Origin: Tubulanus polymorphus
Taxonomy: Eukaryota; Nemertea; Palaeonemertea; Tubulaniformes; Tubulanidae
Assembly (NCBI RefSeq): GCF_964204645.1
Contig: NC_134029.1
Span: 16,200,450-16,264,449, forward strand
Direction: 5' to 3'
Length of the DNA stretch: 64,000 nucleotides
Each line of letters opens with the position of its first letter. The stretch's first letter is position 1. Below, piece by piece: positions 23,295 to 31,157 of the stretch. Below the pieces are notes generated by a model. It had not been told where the DNA came from and made no database searches. It saw nothing but the letters and a program-made list of their open reading frames with translations. The position numbers and the translations under genes were made by a program.

Positions 23295-23674
23295 AGTAAT
23301 AGGGGTAATGGGCTTTCATACAAAAGGTCGAAAGGTCGAGCCCGAGAAATTTTCCAAAATGTTAAAATAACAACAATTTCTACTTGAATTAGTCGCGTAC
23401 ACTCCTAATTCAAGTAGAAATTATTATTATTTTAACATTTGGAAAATTTATCAACCTCAACCTTTCGACCTTTGATATGAAAGCCCATTACCCCTATTAC
23501 TCTTAAATGTTATTCATATATATATGAATAACATTTAAATCATTGAACTTCTAAAATCAATTTTAATAAAAAATATAGTATTAAAATGGAAGCAAATAAG
23601 TACTACTGCCCAACATGTAATATCGATATAGATAAATCCCAAAAAGCAAGACACAATAAAACTAGAACACATTT
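23295..23674 (+). repeat. Polinton A left terminal inverted repeat
   Basis: Three parts. 23295-23501 is an imperfect palindrome of 207 bp with 98-base arms and central TCGCGTACACTC. 23503-23538 is a perfect 36-bp palindrome centred on ATATATAT. 23587-23674 copies the first 29 codons of the polymerase gene. The polymerase fragment here has no continuation and is not a gene. Confidence 0.9.
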
Positions 23675-23684
23675 GTTTTTAGTC

Positions 23685-23759
23685 CAGTTGGTTAAAGCAA
23701 AGACATTTATCGAATTAAGGAACTCAACATATAGTGAAAAATATGTTGAATCGTTATAA
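23685..23759 (+). pseudogene. Remnant of an HNH endonuclease 3' end
   Basis: An open tail of 24 codons and TAA whose translation (TFIELRNSTYSEKYVESL) aligns with the end of the intact HNH protein at 25168 (KFIELWNSTHNEQYVESL). It directly follows the left terminal repeat. It must come from a second, more diverged copy of the gene, of which only this end survives. Confidence 0.75.
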
Positions 23760-24085
23760 ACACCCGATAATACTCAGCTATATAGTTGGTTGTATTAGCT
23801 CTAGTAAACATATGTTACCAGCTTATATTTCAATTGTAAAGAGTTAATTAATTTCATTGATCTAAATGCCTTTATTATTGATTTTTTTTCAACTATATTT
23901 ACAAGTCTCAACGCGTTGTGTATTATACATCATACGGCGGACGTTAGCGAATCACAAATCTCATAATTTACAAGTCTCAACGCGCTTTTTAGATGTTTCT
24001 GGACAACTAAGCTCTAACCAATCAAAAATCTCATAATTCGCAAGTCTCAACACACTTATTCTAGATGTTTCTGAGCATAGAATAG

Positions 24086-24554
24086 TATAAATAGGCGCGC
24101 ACATCAGACGCTTGACAGTCTACGGGCGAAAAGCAATTAGTTGCGTATACACACATAGAACGAAATACCAGCATATATCGATCGCTTTTCAACGGATATA
24201 GTCTCATAAACATTGTGTCATAACCAGGATATTCTCATAAACGCTGTATCATAACAGTCTCATAAACGCCACATCATATACAGTTTACAGTTCGCGAGTT
24301 AAATGTAAGTACAGTTTTTGTTTATTAAAGTCGCTAAATATGAAACCTTTAAATATATTTATGTGTAGCAATTTATATTTTGATATATCTTTTAGATAAC
24401 TGTGGAACTAGGCCCAGAGTCAAATAAACCTATATACAACTGTGGAACTGGTTTCAAATTAAACACGCACAAACCGGTGGATATCAAACCAATAGAATCG
24501 CTAAAAGATCGAAGAAGAAATATAAGAATTTCAAAAACATTAAGACTCCAATGA
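24086..24554 (+). promoter_or_regulatory. TATA-box promoter and possible spliced leader exon in the Polinton left arm
   Basis: TATAAATA at 24086-24093 is followed 25-30 bases later by a plausible start around 24112. A donor-like AAATGTAAGT (GT at 24305) and a TTTTAG acceptor at 24394-24395 could join to 24396-24554, a 52-codon open stretch ending TGA that contains the twice-used phrase CTGTGGAACT. It is oriented toward the HNH, integrase and ATPase genes. It is absent from copy B. A TATA promoter with an intron is inferred only from these signals. Confidence 0.4.
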
Positions 24555-24734
24555 TTAAGTTTAACATTTGTTGATGTAGTTAAATATTTACCAGCAATTG
24601 AAAAAATGTTTGTAATTATAAATTGTATTTATAGAAATCAAATGATGTATTAGAAGAAATGACTGAACAACTTGTATAATGTATTGTGTAAATCTGATTT
24701 GTGAATTTTTATGTTCAGTCGTTTCTATTATGTT

Positions 24735-25035
24735 TAACGCATGCGAATTAAGCAAAACCGGCCATCAATGGCCGCATGTGACACATGTAACGCATGTGAC
24801 GAGGGATATGAATGCGTTTGAATTTTCTATGTTCAGTTGTTTCTATTTTACAGAATTTATAGAATGAATATATAATTAGGATTAACACATGTGCATTAAG
24901 CAAAACCGGCCATAAATGGCCGCATGTGACGCATGTAACGCATGTGTTGTTTCTATTTTACAGAATTTATAGAATGAATTTATAATTATGTTTAACGCAT
25001 GCGCATTAAGCAAAACCGGCCATAAATGGCCGGCC
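24735..25035 (+). repeat. Threefold repeat with AAAACCGGCCATAAATGGCC
   Basis: Three units near 24754, 24897 and 25007, each starting with TTAAGCAAAACCGGCCAT(A/C)AATGGCC. In the first two, GCATGTGAC(A/G)CATGTAACGCATGTG follows. Between them TTTCTATTTTACAGAATTTATAGAATGAAT repeats in part. The inner GGCCATAAATGGCC is nearly palindromic. It may be a protein-binding array or simply a tandem repeat. Confidence 0.65.
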
Positions 25036-25144
25036 GCTTGTATGATTTAGATATCAAGGAATCGAAAAAACTTATCAAAAGCAGCGAGGAATAAAAAAGG
25101 ATAACGTTAGTCGAAGAAATAGGATTATAAATTATTAACCAATT

Positions 25145-25170
25145 TAGTAAAAAAATACGTATAATAAATG
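25145..25170 (+). promoter_or_regulatory. Class I start context of the HNH gene
   Basis: GTAAAAAAATACG followed by TATAATAAATGG with the start codon. The same context with one base change precedes the HNH copy at 52148, and similar contexts precede the genes starting at 29850, 36631 and 56963. Confidence 0.5.
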
Positions 25171-25830
25171 GAACCAGAACAACCACAAACTATCAATATT
25201 ACAAATAACACTGGTGTTATAAATATATGTTACAAGAAATGTTCTAAATGTGAATTAGATAAATCATTAACAGAATTTAGTAAGCGTAAGATTAGCAAAG
25301 ATGGTTTTCAATATTACTGTAAAACTTGCATTAAACTATATACCAAACAATATCGAGAAGATAATAGAGAATCTTATAATGATTATATGACAGAATATAT
25401 GAGAGAAAGATATCAAACAGATCTTAATTTTAGATGGAAACAATGTTTACGGTCTAGATTAACACAATTATTCAACAAAGAAACATATTCAGAAACACTA
25501 TCTAATTTATTGGGTTGTTCAGATGAATTTCTCAAATCATGGATTATATTTCAATTCGATGATAAAATGAATATAGATAATTACGGTGAATACTTTCATA
25601 TTGATCACGTGTTACCAATATCTAAATTTAACATGAACGATGAATACAATAAAAAACTTATTTGGAATTGGAAAAATTTAAGACCTTTAGAAAAGAAAGA
25701 AAATCAAATCAAATCTAATAAAATAGATTTACAGTTATATTTGAATCAACTGGAAAAAGTAAAAAAATTTATTGAATTATGGAATTCAACACATAATGAA
25801 CAATACGTTGAGTCTTTAATGAGTGGTTAA
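25168..25830 (+). CDS. HNH endonuclease of Polinton A
   Basis: A 220-residue protein. Residues about 22-55 have two CxxC pairs (CSKCELDK, YCKTCIKLY), likely a zinc ribbon. The HNH core is FHIDHVLPISKFN near residue 147 and NWKNLRPLEKKENQ near 176; His-Asp-His would bind metal and cut DNA. Such HNH genes are common in large DNA viruses and phages but are not core Polinton genes. The ATG follows TATAATAA. The next gene starts 248 bases downstream. Copy B has a damaged version lacking the last third. A role in homing, recombination or packaging cannot be told from sequence. Confidence 0.85.
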   Translation: MEPEQPQTINITNNTGVINICYKKCSKCELDKSLTEFSKRKISKDGFQYYCKTCIKLYTKQYREDNRESYNDYMTEYMRERYQTDLNFRWKQCLRSRLTQLFNKETYSETLSNLLGCSDEFLKSWIIFQFDDKMNIDNYGEYFHIDHVLPISKFNMNDEYNKKLIWNWKNLRPLEKKENQIKSNKIDLQLYLNQLEKVKKFIELWNSTHNEQYVESLMSG

Positions 25831-26078
25831 AGAATAATAGATTTTAAATAAAAAGTATTTAAAAAACAATAACTTCAACTAGCTATCGAATTCTATTATA
25901 TTTTTAATATTTTCTTTTCAAAAAGAGAATACTTTATATTTTGAATAGATCCGAATAGAAATTCTTTAAATTCAAATAGCTAGTATCAGTAGTCAATACT
26001 AGAATTCTTTAGCTTTAACTAGCTAGTATCATTTTATAATACTTATAATATTTTTCTTATTAAATTTCTCTAATATAA

Positions 26079-26525
26079 ATGTCAAAGAAATCGAGTAAGA
26101 ATAATACTGATATTGAAAAAACATTAGATGATTTGGGTATAAGTGATAATAAAGATACAGTTGTTTCTAATTCTATTCAAGTTAATAACAATATAGATTA
26201 TGAATACTATTTATATTGTAAGCATCATATAGAACTATTGATTGCCGGTGGAAAAACTAATGAGTTTTTAAATAGAATCATTACTTTTCAAGAACTAGAT
26301 GCTATGAAACCAGATAAAGTAATAAAATATTTTAAGATTTATGAAGAAGCAAGATTAGCTAGAATAAATGATTCTATTTCAGATGGTATTGTCAAATGTT
26401 ATTCTAAGTTATGTAACCAGTTAATACCAATTGATGATGAAAATAAATTATATAATGATTTGAAAAATGACTACTTAGTTATGACTGAATTACAAAAATG
26501 GGTCGGATATGCTTCATTTCAATAA
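26079..26525 (+). pseudogene. Polinton conserved small protein, truncated by a nonsense codon
   Basis: The frame is open for 148 codons and stops at TAA 26523-26525 after GYASFQ. The copy at 52739 has Leu (TTA) there and continues 51 residues through GSVMTLISTGVITFSN, and copy A keeps that tail in frame after the stop. So one base change, TTA to TAA, removed the C-terminal segment. The protein is helical with FQELDAMKPDKVIKYFKIYE. Similar proteins sit beside the integrase in other animal Polintons; function unknown. The tail has a moderately hydrophobic stretch. Confidence 0.7.
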
Positions 26526-26673
26526 GGATCGGTTATGACATTGATTTCTACTGGAGTTATAACATTTTCGAATATCAAACCTATGGAATATAAATCAGGT
26601 AAGAACGAAACAGATGTACTACAACCAAACGGCGAAATAGAAAATGAATCAGAACAAAAATTAACTAAAATAA

Positions 26674-27051
26674 ATGAGTGATGGAGTTAAGAAAAAGGCT
26701 AGATCCGAGAAACAAATTAAATGGGCAAGAGAATTAGGTAAAAGATCATCAGAATTAAAAAAAGCTAAGAAAAAGAAATTATCTGATATAAATGAATCAC
26801 CTGGTATTGATTCAAATAATAATCCATCTAATTCTTATAATGTTGGAAGTAATAATAAATTATATATTACAATTGGATTAATCACAGTAATTATATTCTC
26901 TGGTGTAATATATAAATATAAATTTAATAATAATGAAAGTGATAATGATAATGATGAACGGAAACTTAGTTATCCGTGTACAGACAGTAAACATATTATA
27001 CCAGAAAATAAATCAAATGAAAATAAATCTAAAATATTATTAATGGATTAA
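26674..27051 (+). CDS. Small single-pass membrane protein of Polinton A
   Basis: 125 residues. The N-terminus is very basic (KKKARSEKQIKWARELGKRS), then a Ser/Asn-rich linker, then one membrane segment at about residues 69-86 (YITIGLITVIIFSGVIY), then an acidic tail. The start lies three bases inside AAATAAATG. It ends four bases before the integrase start. In copy B a one-base loss in an A run breaks the same gene. The basic head suggests contact with DNA or a partner at a membrane; no family name is known to me. Confidence 0.7.
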   Translation: MSDGVKKKARSEKQIKWARELGKRSSELKKAKKKKLSDINESPGIDSNNNPSNSYNVGSNNKLYITIGLITVIIFSGVIYKYKFNNNESDNDNDERKLSYPCTDSKHIIPENKSNENKSKILLMD

Positions 27052-27054
27052 AAT

Positions 27055-28170
27055 ATGATGAAAAAAGAACAATATTTAAGAGAGTTATATTATAACCCAG
27101 AAAGTGAAGTTTCATATTCAAGTGTTTCGGAATTATGGGATAAAATTAAATCTGATAAAGAAAATGGTGCCGTATGGCGCCCACATGGTGACATAAAATA
27201 TAGTGAATTAAAATCATGGTTACAAAATCAACCCACATATCAAATTCATAAAAAGATGGATAAAAAATATTTAACAAGAAAAGTAATGGTTTCATATATT
27301 GACCAACAATGGCAAGCTGATTTAATTGATATGAAAAACTTAGAAGAATATAACAAAGGATATTTCTGGATATTAAATGTTATAGATATATTCAGTAGAT
27401 ACGCATGGAGTATCCCGATTAAAAATAAAACTGGTATAGAAGTAACAAATGCTTTTAAATCTATATTTAAAGAAGCTATTCCAGATAAAATACAATTTGA
27501 TGAAGGTAAAGAATTTTATAACAAACGTTTTAAAAAACTTTCAACTGATAACGATGTAGAATATTTTTCAACACATTCAGATAAAAAAGCATCTGTTATA
27601 GAAAGATTTAATAAAACATTGAAATCTAGAATGTGGAAATATTTTACTGCTAATGAAACATATAAATATATCGATGTGTTAGATGATTTAGTGAAAGGTT
27701 ATAATAATTCTAAACATAGTTCTATAAATATGAAACCTATACAAGCTAGAAAAGAAGAAAATTCAGAAATAGTTTGGAATAATTTATATGGCGCGTTTGT
27801 TACACATGATTTTGGAGAACCTAAATTTAAAATAGGACAACACGTTAGAATTTCTAAATATCGAAAAACATTTTATAAAGGTTATACCCCTAATTTTACT
27901 GAAGAAATATTTAAAATTAAAAAGATAATATTAACTAAACCATTTGTTTATAAACTAGAAGATCTAAAAGATGAAGAAATATTAGGTTATTTCTATGAAC
28001 AAGAATTATCACTTGTACCAAATCCAGATGAAATAGAATACAAAATAGAAAAAGTATTGAAAACTAAAACTCTTAAAGGAAAAAAGTATTCTTTGGTGAA
28101 ATATAAAGGATATGATGATAAATTTAATGAATGGATTTTATCTAGTAAAATTAAAAGAATAAATGAATAA
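27055..28170 (+). CDS. Polinton integrase (DDE, retroviral-type) with chromodomain
   Basis: 371 residues. The rve-fold catalytic acids are Asp89 in QWQADLIDM, Asp149 in IQFDEGKEF and Glu183 in ASVIERFNKTLK, a D,D-34-E spacing. Downstream is an SH3-like region (KFKIGQHVRISKYRK) and, at about 325-368, a chromodomain (YKIEKVLKTKTLKGKKYSLV and YKGYDDKFNEWIL). It cuts and joins the Polinton ends to target DNA, producing 6-bp duplications; the chromodomain may guide it to modified histones. Seven codons at 27170-27190 (AVWRPHG region) are absent from copy B. It overlaps the ATPase gene by eight bases. The Met pair at the start makes 27055 or 27058 equally likely. Confidence 0.95.
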   Translation: MMKKEQYLRELYYNPESEVSYSSVSELWDKIKSDKENGAVWRPHGDIKYSELKSWLQNQPTYQIHKKMDKKYLTRKVMVSYIDQQWQADLIDMKNLEEYNKGYFWILNVIDIFSRYAWSIPIKNKTGIEVTNAFKSIFKEAIPDKIQFDEGKEFYNKRFKKLSTDNDVEYFSTHSDKKASVIERFNKTLKSRMWKYFTANETYKYIDVLDDLVKGYNNSKHSSINMKPIQARKEENSEIVWNNLYGAFVTHDFGEPKFKIGQHVRISKYRKTFYKGYTPNFTEEIFKIKKIILTKPFVYKLEDLKDEEILGYFYEQELSLVPNPDEIEYKIEKVLKTKTLKGKKYSLVKYKGYDDKFNEWILSSKIKRINE

Positions 28171-28777
28171 AGATTTATTTATATTTGAACCACATAATAT
28201 GTTAGTTACTGGAGTTACAAACTGCGGTAAAACACATTTCATATTAGACTTGTTAGAAACTATTTATAAAAATCATTTTGATAATATAATATTATTCTGT
28301 CCTACTTATGAAATGAATGAAACGTATAATAGAGATATAGTTTTTAAAGATAAAAAGTTTATTATATTAAATTCTAAAACAGTAAAAGATAATTTAGATA
28401 ATTGTATAAAAATTGCATTAGATATTTATAAAGGATCAAATACATTATTCATTATAGATGATTGCGCAAATTTACATGATTCTAAAATTAGAGAAAGTGA
28501 GTTATGTTATTTAGCTTTCTCTGGTAGACATTTTGGGATAACAACTTGGGTTTTAAATCAAAAATATAATTCAATTGTTAAAGACTTTAGAGAGAATATA
28601 AGATTTCTAGTTTTATTTTATAACAAAGATAAAAAATCTATGCAACAATCATTGGAAGAAAATCAAATTATACCTACTGAATTACATGATGAATATATGA
28701 ATAAATTAAAGAATAATAAAGGTTCCAAATTACTTATGAGATTACAATTTCCATATGAATATAAGTTTATAAAATAA
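28163..28777 (+). CDS. A32/FtsK-HerA-like genome packaging ATPase
   Basis: 204 residues. Walker A is GVTNCGKTHF at residues 17-26 and Walker B is NTLFIIDDCAN near residue 96. A Gln/Asn-containing segment (TTWVLNQKYNSI) suits the sensor region. The family packages viral DNA into capsids in large DNA viruses, adenovirus-like elements and Polintons. It starts inside the end of the integrase gene (AATAAATGAATAA), so the two are translated from one transcript region. Copy B at 54842 is intact and nearly the same length. Complete. Confidence 0.93.
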   Translation: MNKDLFIFEPHNMLVTGVTNCGKTHFILDLLETIYKNHFDNIILFCPTYEMNETYNRDIVFKDKKFIILNSKTVKDNLDNCIKIALDIYKGSNTLFIIDDCANLHDSKIRESELCYLAFSGRHFGITTWVLNQKYNSIVKDFRENIRFLVLFYNKDKKSMQQSLEENQIIPTELHDEYMNKLKNNKGSKLLMRLQFPYEYKFIK

Positions 28778-28959
28778 CTATTTGTATACCTATGTATTAG
28801 ATACCTTAATACCTAATACCCCATTAGATGCCCTAATACCTGATACTTTAAATAATTAAAACCTTTTTTTTATTTACTATTATTTTATATAATTTTCAAC
28901 CTTTATTATTCGAGTGTTAGATAATTAATTTCTGAATCACTTTCACTATCAGACGGCCC
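28778..28959. terminator. Convergent junction between ATPase and zinc-finger gene
   Basis: 182 AT-rich bases between a plus-strand and a minus-strand gene. CCTTAATACCTAATACCCC and CCCTAATACCTGATAC form short direct repeats. No strong hairpin is visible, unlike the same junction in copy B. Transcripts from both strands presumably end here. Confidence 0.4.
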
Positions 28960-29850
28960 TTACAACATATTTAACTGCTCTACCGAATCTACATCACCAT
29001 CTTTATAATTTTTTTTCACCTTTTTCACCTTTTTCACCTTTTTTACTTTTTTCATATTTTTTACTAAATCATCAATAGTTGTTTCATTTTTAAACTTATT
29101 CTTCCAATCAAATTTATTATTATTTTCTACTTTAAGTTTTATAGAATCTTTATTATCAATATGTTTAACTGTAACTATATCATCATGTGGGTGTATGGCA
29201 TCATTTTCATTATCATCTTTATTAGTGTTTGCTCCTAATATTTCATTTACAGTGTTTGATCCAAATATTTCATTAGCATCGGTTAAATCTAATTCATCTT
29301 TATTAGGTGTTGCTAATAATAAATCTTCATATATTTTTTCACCATTTACTTTTTTATTTGAAACAAACTTTGTAACATATCTAAATGGGTGTTCTATAAA
29401 TTCTTTTTTACCAACACGTTCTATAACATTAGTAATATGTGAATTTGTATTCATATGTTTATTCCAATTTGATGGAGCGTTTGAAAATTCACCATTACAA
29501 TAACCACAATAATTTCTATTTTCACTAACATCTAATATTATTGCATTATTATATGTAGAAGGTATTACATTATTTGATGTAGTAGGTATTACAGATGTAG
29601 TAGTAGGTATTACAGATGTAGTAGGTATTACAGATGTAGTAGTAGGTATTACAGATGTAGTAGTAGGTATTACATTATTATTAACAACACCACTTTTATT
29701 ATTATCGATTTCTATCAGTTTAGTTTTATAATTTTTAAAAATAGGATCAAATATCAAAGCTATATTACAAGGTATTACATAATATAAACCATCATTATTT
29801 TCATGTGTATCGATGTATGGAATATGTTTATATACTTTACCTCCTTCCAT
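28960..29850 (-). CDS. Variable zinc-finger protein with VIPTTTS repeats
   Basis: 296 residues. The N-terminal part (HIPYIDTHENNDGLYYVIPC) is followed by about six copies of a Val-Ile-Pro-Thr-Thr-(Thr)-Ser repeat at residues 62-100. A C2H2-type finger follows: NYCGYCNGEFSNAPSNWNKH with a second His in NTNSH. The C-terminus has lysine-valine repeats (KKVKKVKKVKKVKK). The copy at 56697-56963 occupies the same place with different repeats. The finger resembles those at the start of the polymerase. Function unknown; the rapid change suggests a host-facing or surface role, which is inference. Start context is class I. Confidence 0.75.
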   Translation of the reverse strand: MEGGKVYKHIPYIDTHENNDGLYYVIPCNIALIFDPIFKNYKTKLIEIDNNKSGVVNNNVIPTTTSVIPTTTSVIPTTSVIPTTTSVIPTTSNNVIPSTYNNAIILDVSENRNYCGYCNGEFSNAPSNWNKHMNTNSHITNVIERVGKKEFIEHPFRYVTKFVSNKKVNGEKIYEDLLLATPNKDELDLTDANEIFGSNTVNEILGANTNKDDNENDAIHPHDDIVTVKHIDNKDSIKLKVENNNKFDWKNKFKNETTIDDLVKNMKKVKKVKKVKKVKKNYKDGDVDSVEQLNML

Positions 29851-29875
29851 TTATTATATATATTTTTATTAAAGT
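29851..29875 (-). promoter_or_regulatory. Class I start context of the zinc-finger gene
   Basis: On the minus strand: AATAAAAATATATATAATAA immediately before ATGGAA. Compare AATAAAAATTTGTATAATAA before the gene at 36631. Confidence 0.5.
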
Positions 29876-29882
29876 TAAAATT

Positions 29883-31133
29883 TTAATACATAACACTATC
29901 TAATTGTGAATTTACAATATTTAATTGCGCGTCAGATATAATATAAATATGCATTTTAAAATTTTTGATTCCCTTTTTCTTTGTCATGAATAATTGTATT
30001 CCATCTTTAGTGTTTTGTAGTTTTTTTCCAGAACCATGTAATAAGTTATCTTCAGTTGTTCTAAAATCTAACCATAATGCATATTTATTACCGGTATAAT
30101 AATCAATTTGATTAATATTACAATCTTCAGATGATTTTATTTTTTCATTCATAAAATGTTTTCTAATTTCTGGCCATTGATCAATCATTCTCATTCCTTG
30201 ACAAAATATTTTATTTGCTATTCCTTCGATAGTTATTTCTACTTTTGTTATTTCAGGATTATAATAATTATCAACATTTATTGCGCCATTAGTATACGTT
30301 CCAATGGTAAAAAATATTAATATACCTTTAATAGATCTTCTAGGGAAGTTAATATTCTCATTAATTATTTCATCATTTGCATTAATAGTTACAGTTTTAA
30401 ATTTATCAATATAATCATATAATAATGAAAATCCTTGATTGTATTGAGTTTGAATTATACTTGAAATATTTTCATCAGTTACTGTATCATATTCTAAACA
30501 TATATTCGATAATTTATAACTCATATCTTTAACAACGCTAGATAATACAATTTCATTTACAGGAGCAAATGTTATCTCAAATATAATATCTTCTTGAATT
30601 GCGTATTTATATAAAGGTGCATTATTATTTATCAATTCAAAGTCTAATGGAATTTTATATTTGCTTCCATATATACTTTTTATCAATTTATCTACATCAT
30701 TTGTTAATATTGCGCTATTAGCTTCTGATCTTAATTTATTTTGGTTTTCTGATTGAATTCCTTGAAATATCATATTATTTCTATTTTCTTTAGTTAACCA
30801 TAAATCTTTATAATGCATAAATAAATTATAATCATCTAATGAGAAAACTGTTTCCGGACCAATCTTTATTGTTAACTTTTTAATCAAATATCTTCCAACA
30901 TTATCGACAACATAATTATTATTATTACCGATTACTTTTATATCAGCTGATAAATAAATACTATTTGGAACATAAAAAGTATTTTGTGTTAATCTCGGAA
31001 TTCTAACGTATAAAGTTTCATCGGGATTAATATTTGAAGGGTTATGAGTAATTATATGATGTGATCTTTCTGCTTTAATAGCATTAGATATTCTAGAAAT
31101 CTTAGAAGGACTTATTCTTTGTTTAACTCCCAC
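29883..31133 (-). CDS. Probable Polinton major capsid protein (double jelly-roll)
   Basis: 416 residues, mostly beta-like with no membrane segment. It belongs, as far as I can recognise, to the family annotated in animal genomes as uncharacterised protein F54H12.2-like, which corresponds to the Polinton hexon. Supporting stretches are NPDETLYVRIPRLTQNTFYV, YLIKKLTIKIGPETVFSLDD, YTGNKYALWLDFRTTEDNLL, GSGKKLQN and the C-terminal YIISDAQLNIVNSQ. It would form the capsid facets. The start has a class II context. Copy B has the same gene with one nonsense codon. Assignment to the fold is from family knowledge, not from a structure. Confidence 0.7.
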   Translation of the reverse strand: MGVKQRISPSKISRISNAIKAERSHHIITHNPSNINPDETLYVRIPRLTQNTFYVPNSIYLSADIKVIGNNNNYVVDNVGRYLIKKLTIKIGPETVFSLDDYNLFMHYKDLWLTKENRNNMIFQGIQSENQNKLRSEANSAILTNDVDKLIKSIYGSKYKIPLDFELINNNAPLYKYAIQEDIIFEITFAPVNEIVLSSVVKDMSYKLSNICLEYDTVTDENISSIIQTQYNQGFSLLYDYIDKFKTVTINANDEIINENINFPRRSIKGILIFFTIGTYTNGAINVDNYYNPEITKVEITIEGIANKIFCQGMRMIDQWPEIRKHFMNEKIKSSEDCNINQIDYYTGNKYALWLDFRTTEDNLLHGSGKKLQNTKDGIQLFMTKKKGIKNFKMHIYIISDAQLNIVNSQLDSVMY

Positions 31134-31157
31134 TCATTTATTTAACAAAAAAATTAA
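31134..31157 (-). promoter_or_regulatory. Class II start context of the capsid gene
   Basis: Minus strand: TTAATTTTTTTGTTAAATAA then ATG. Seven T, nine bases, then the start codon. The corresponding sequence in copy B at 58244 is identical in the T run and spacing. Confidence 0.55.

Noticed and set aside
24754-25030. A CRISPR-like array from three GGCCATAAATGGCC repeats
   Set aside because: Units are few, unequal in spacing and share intervening sequence, and the context is an animal genome element.
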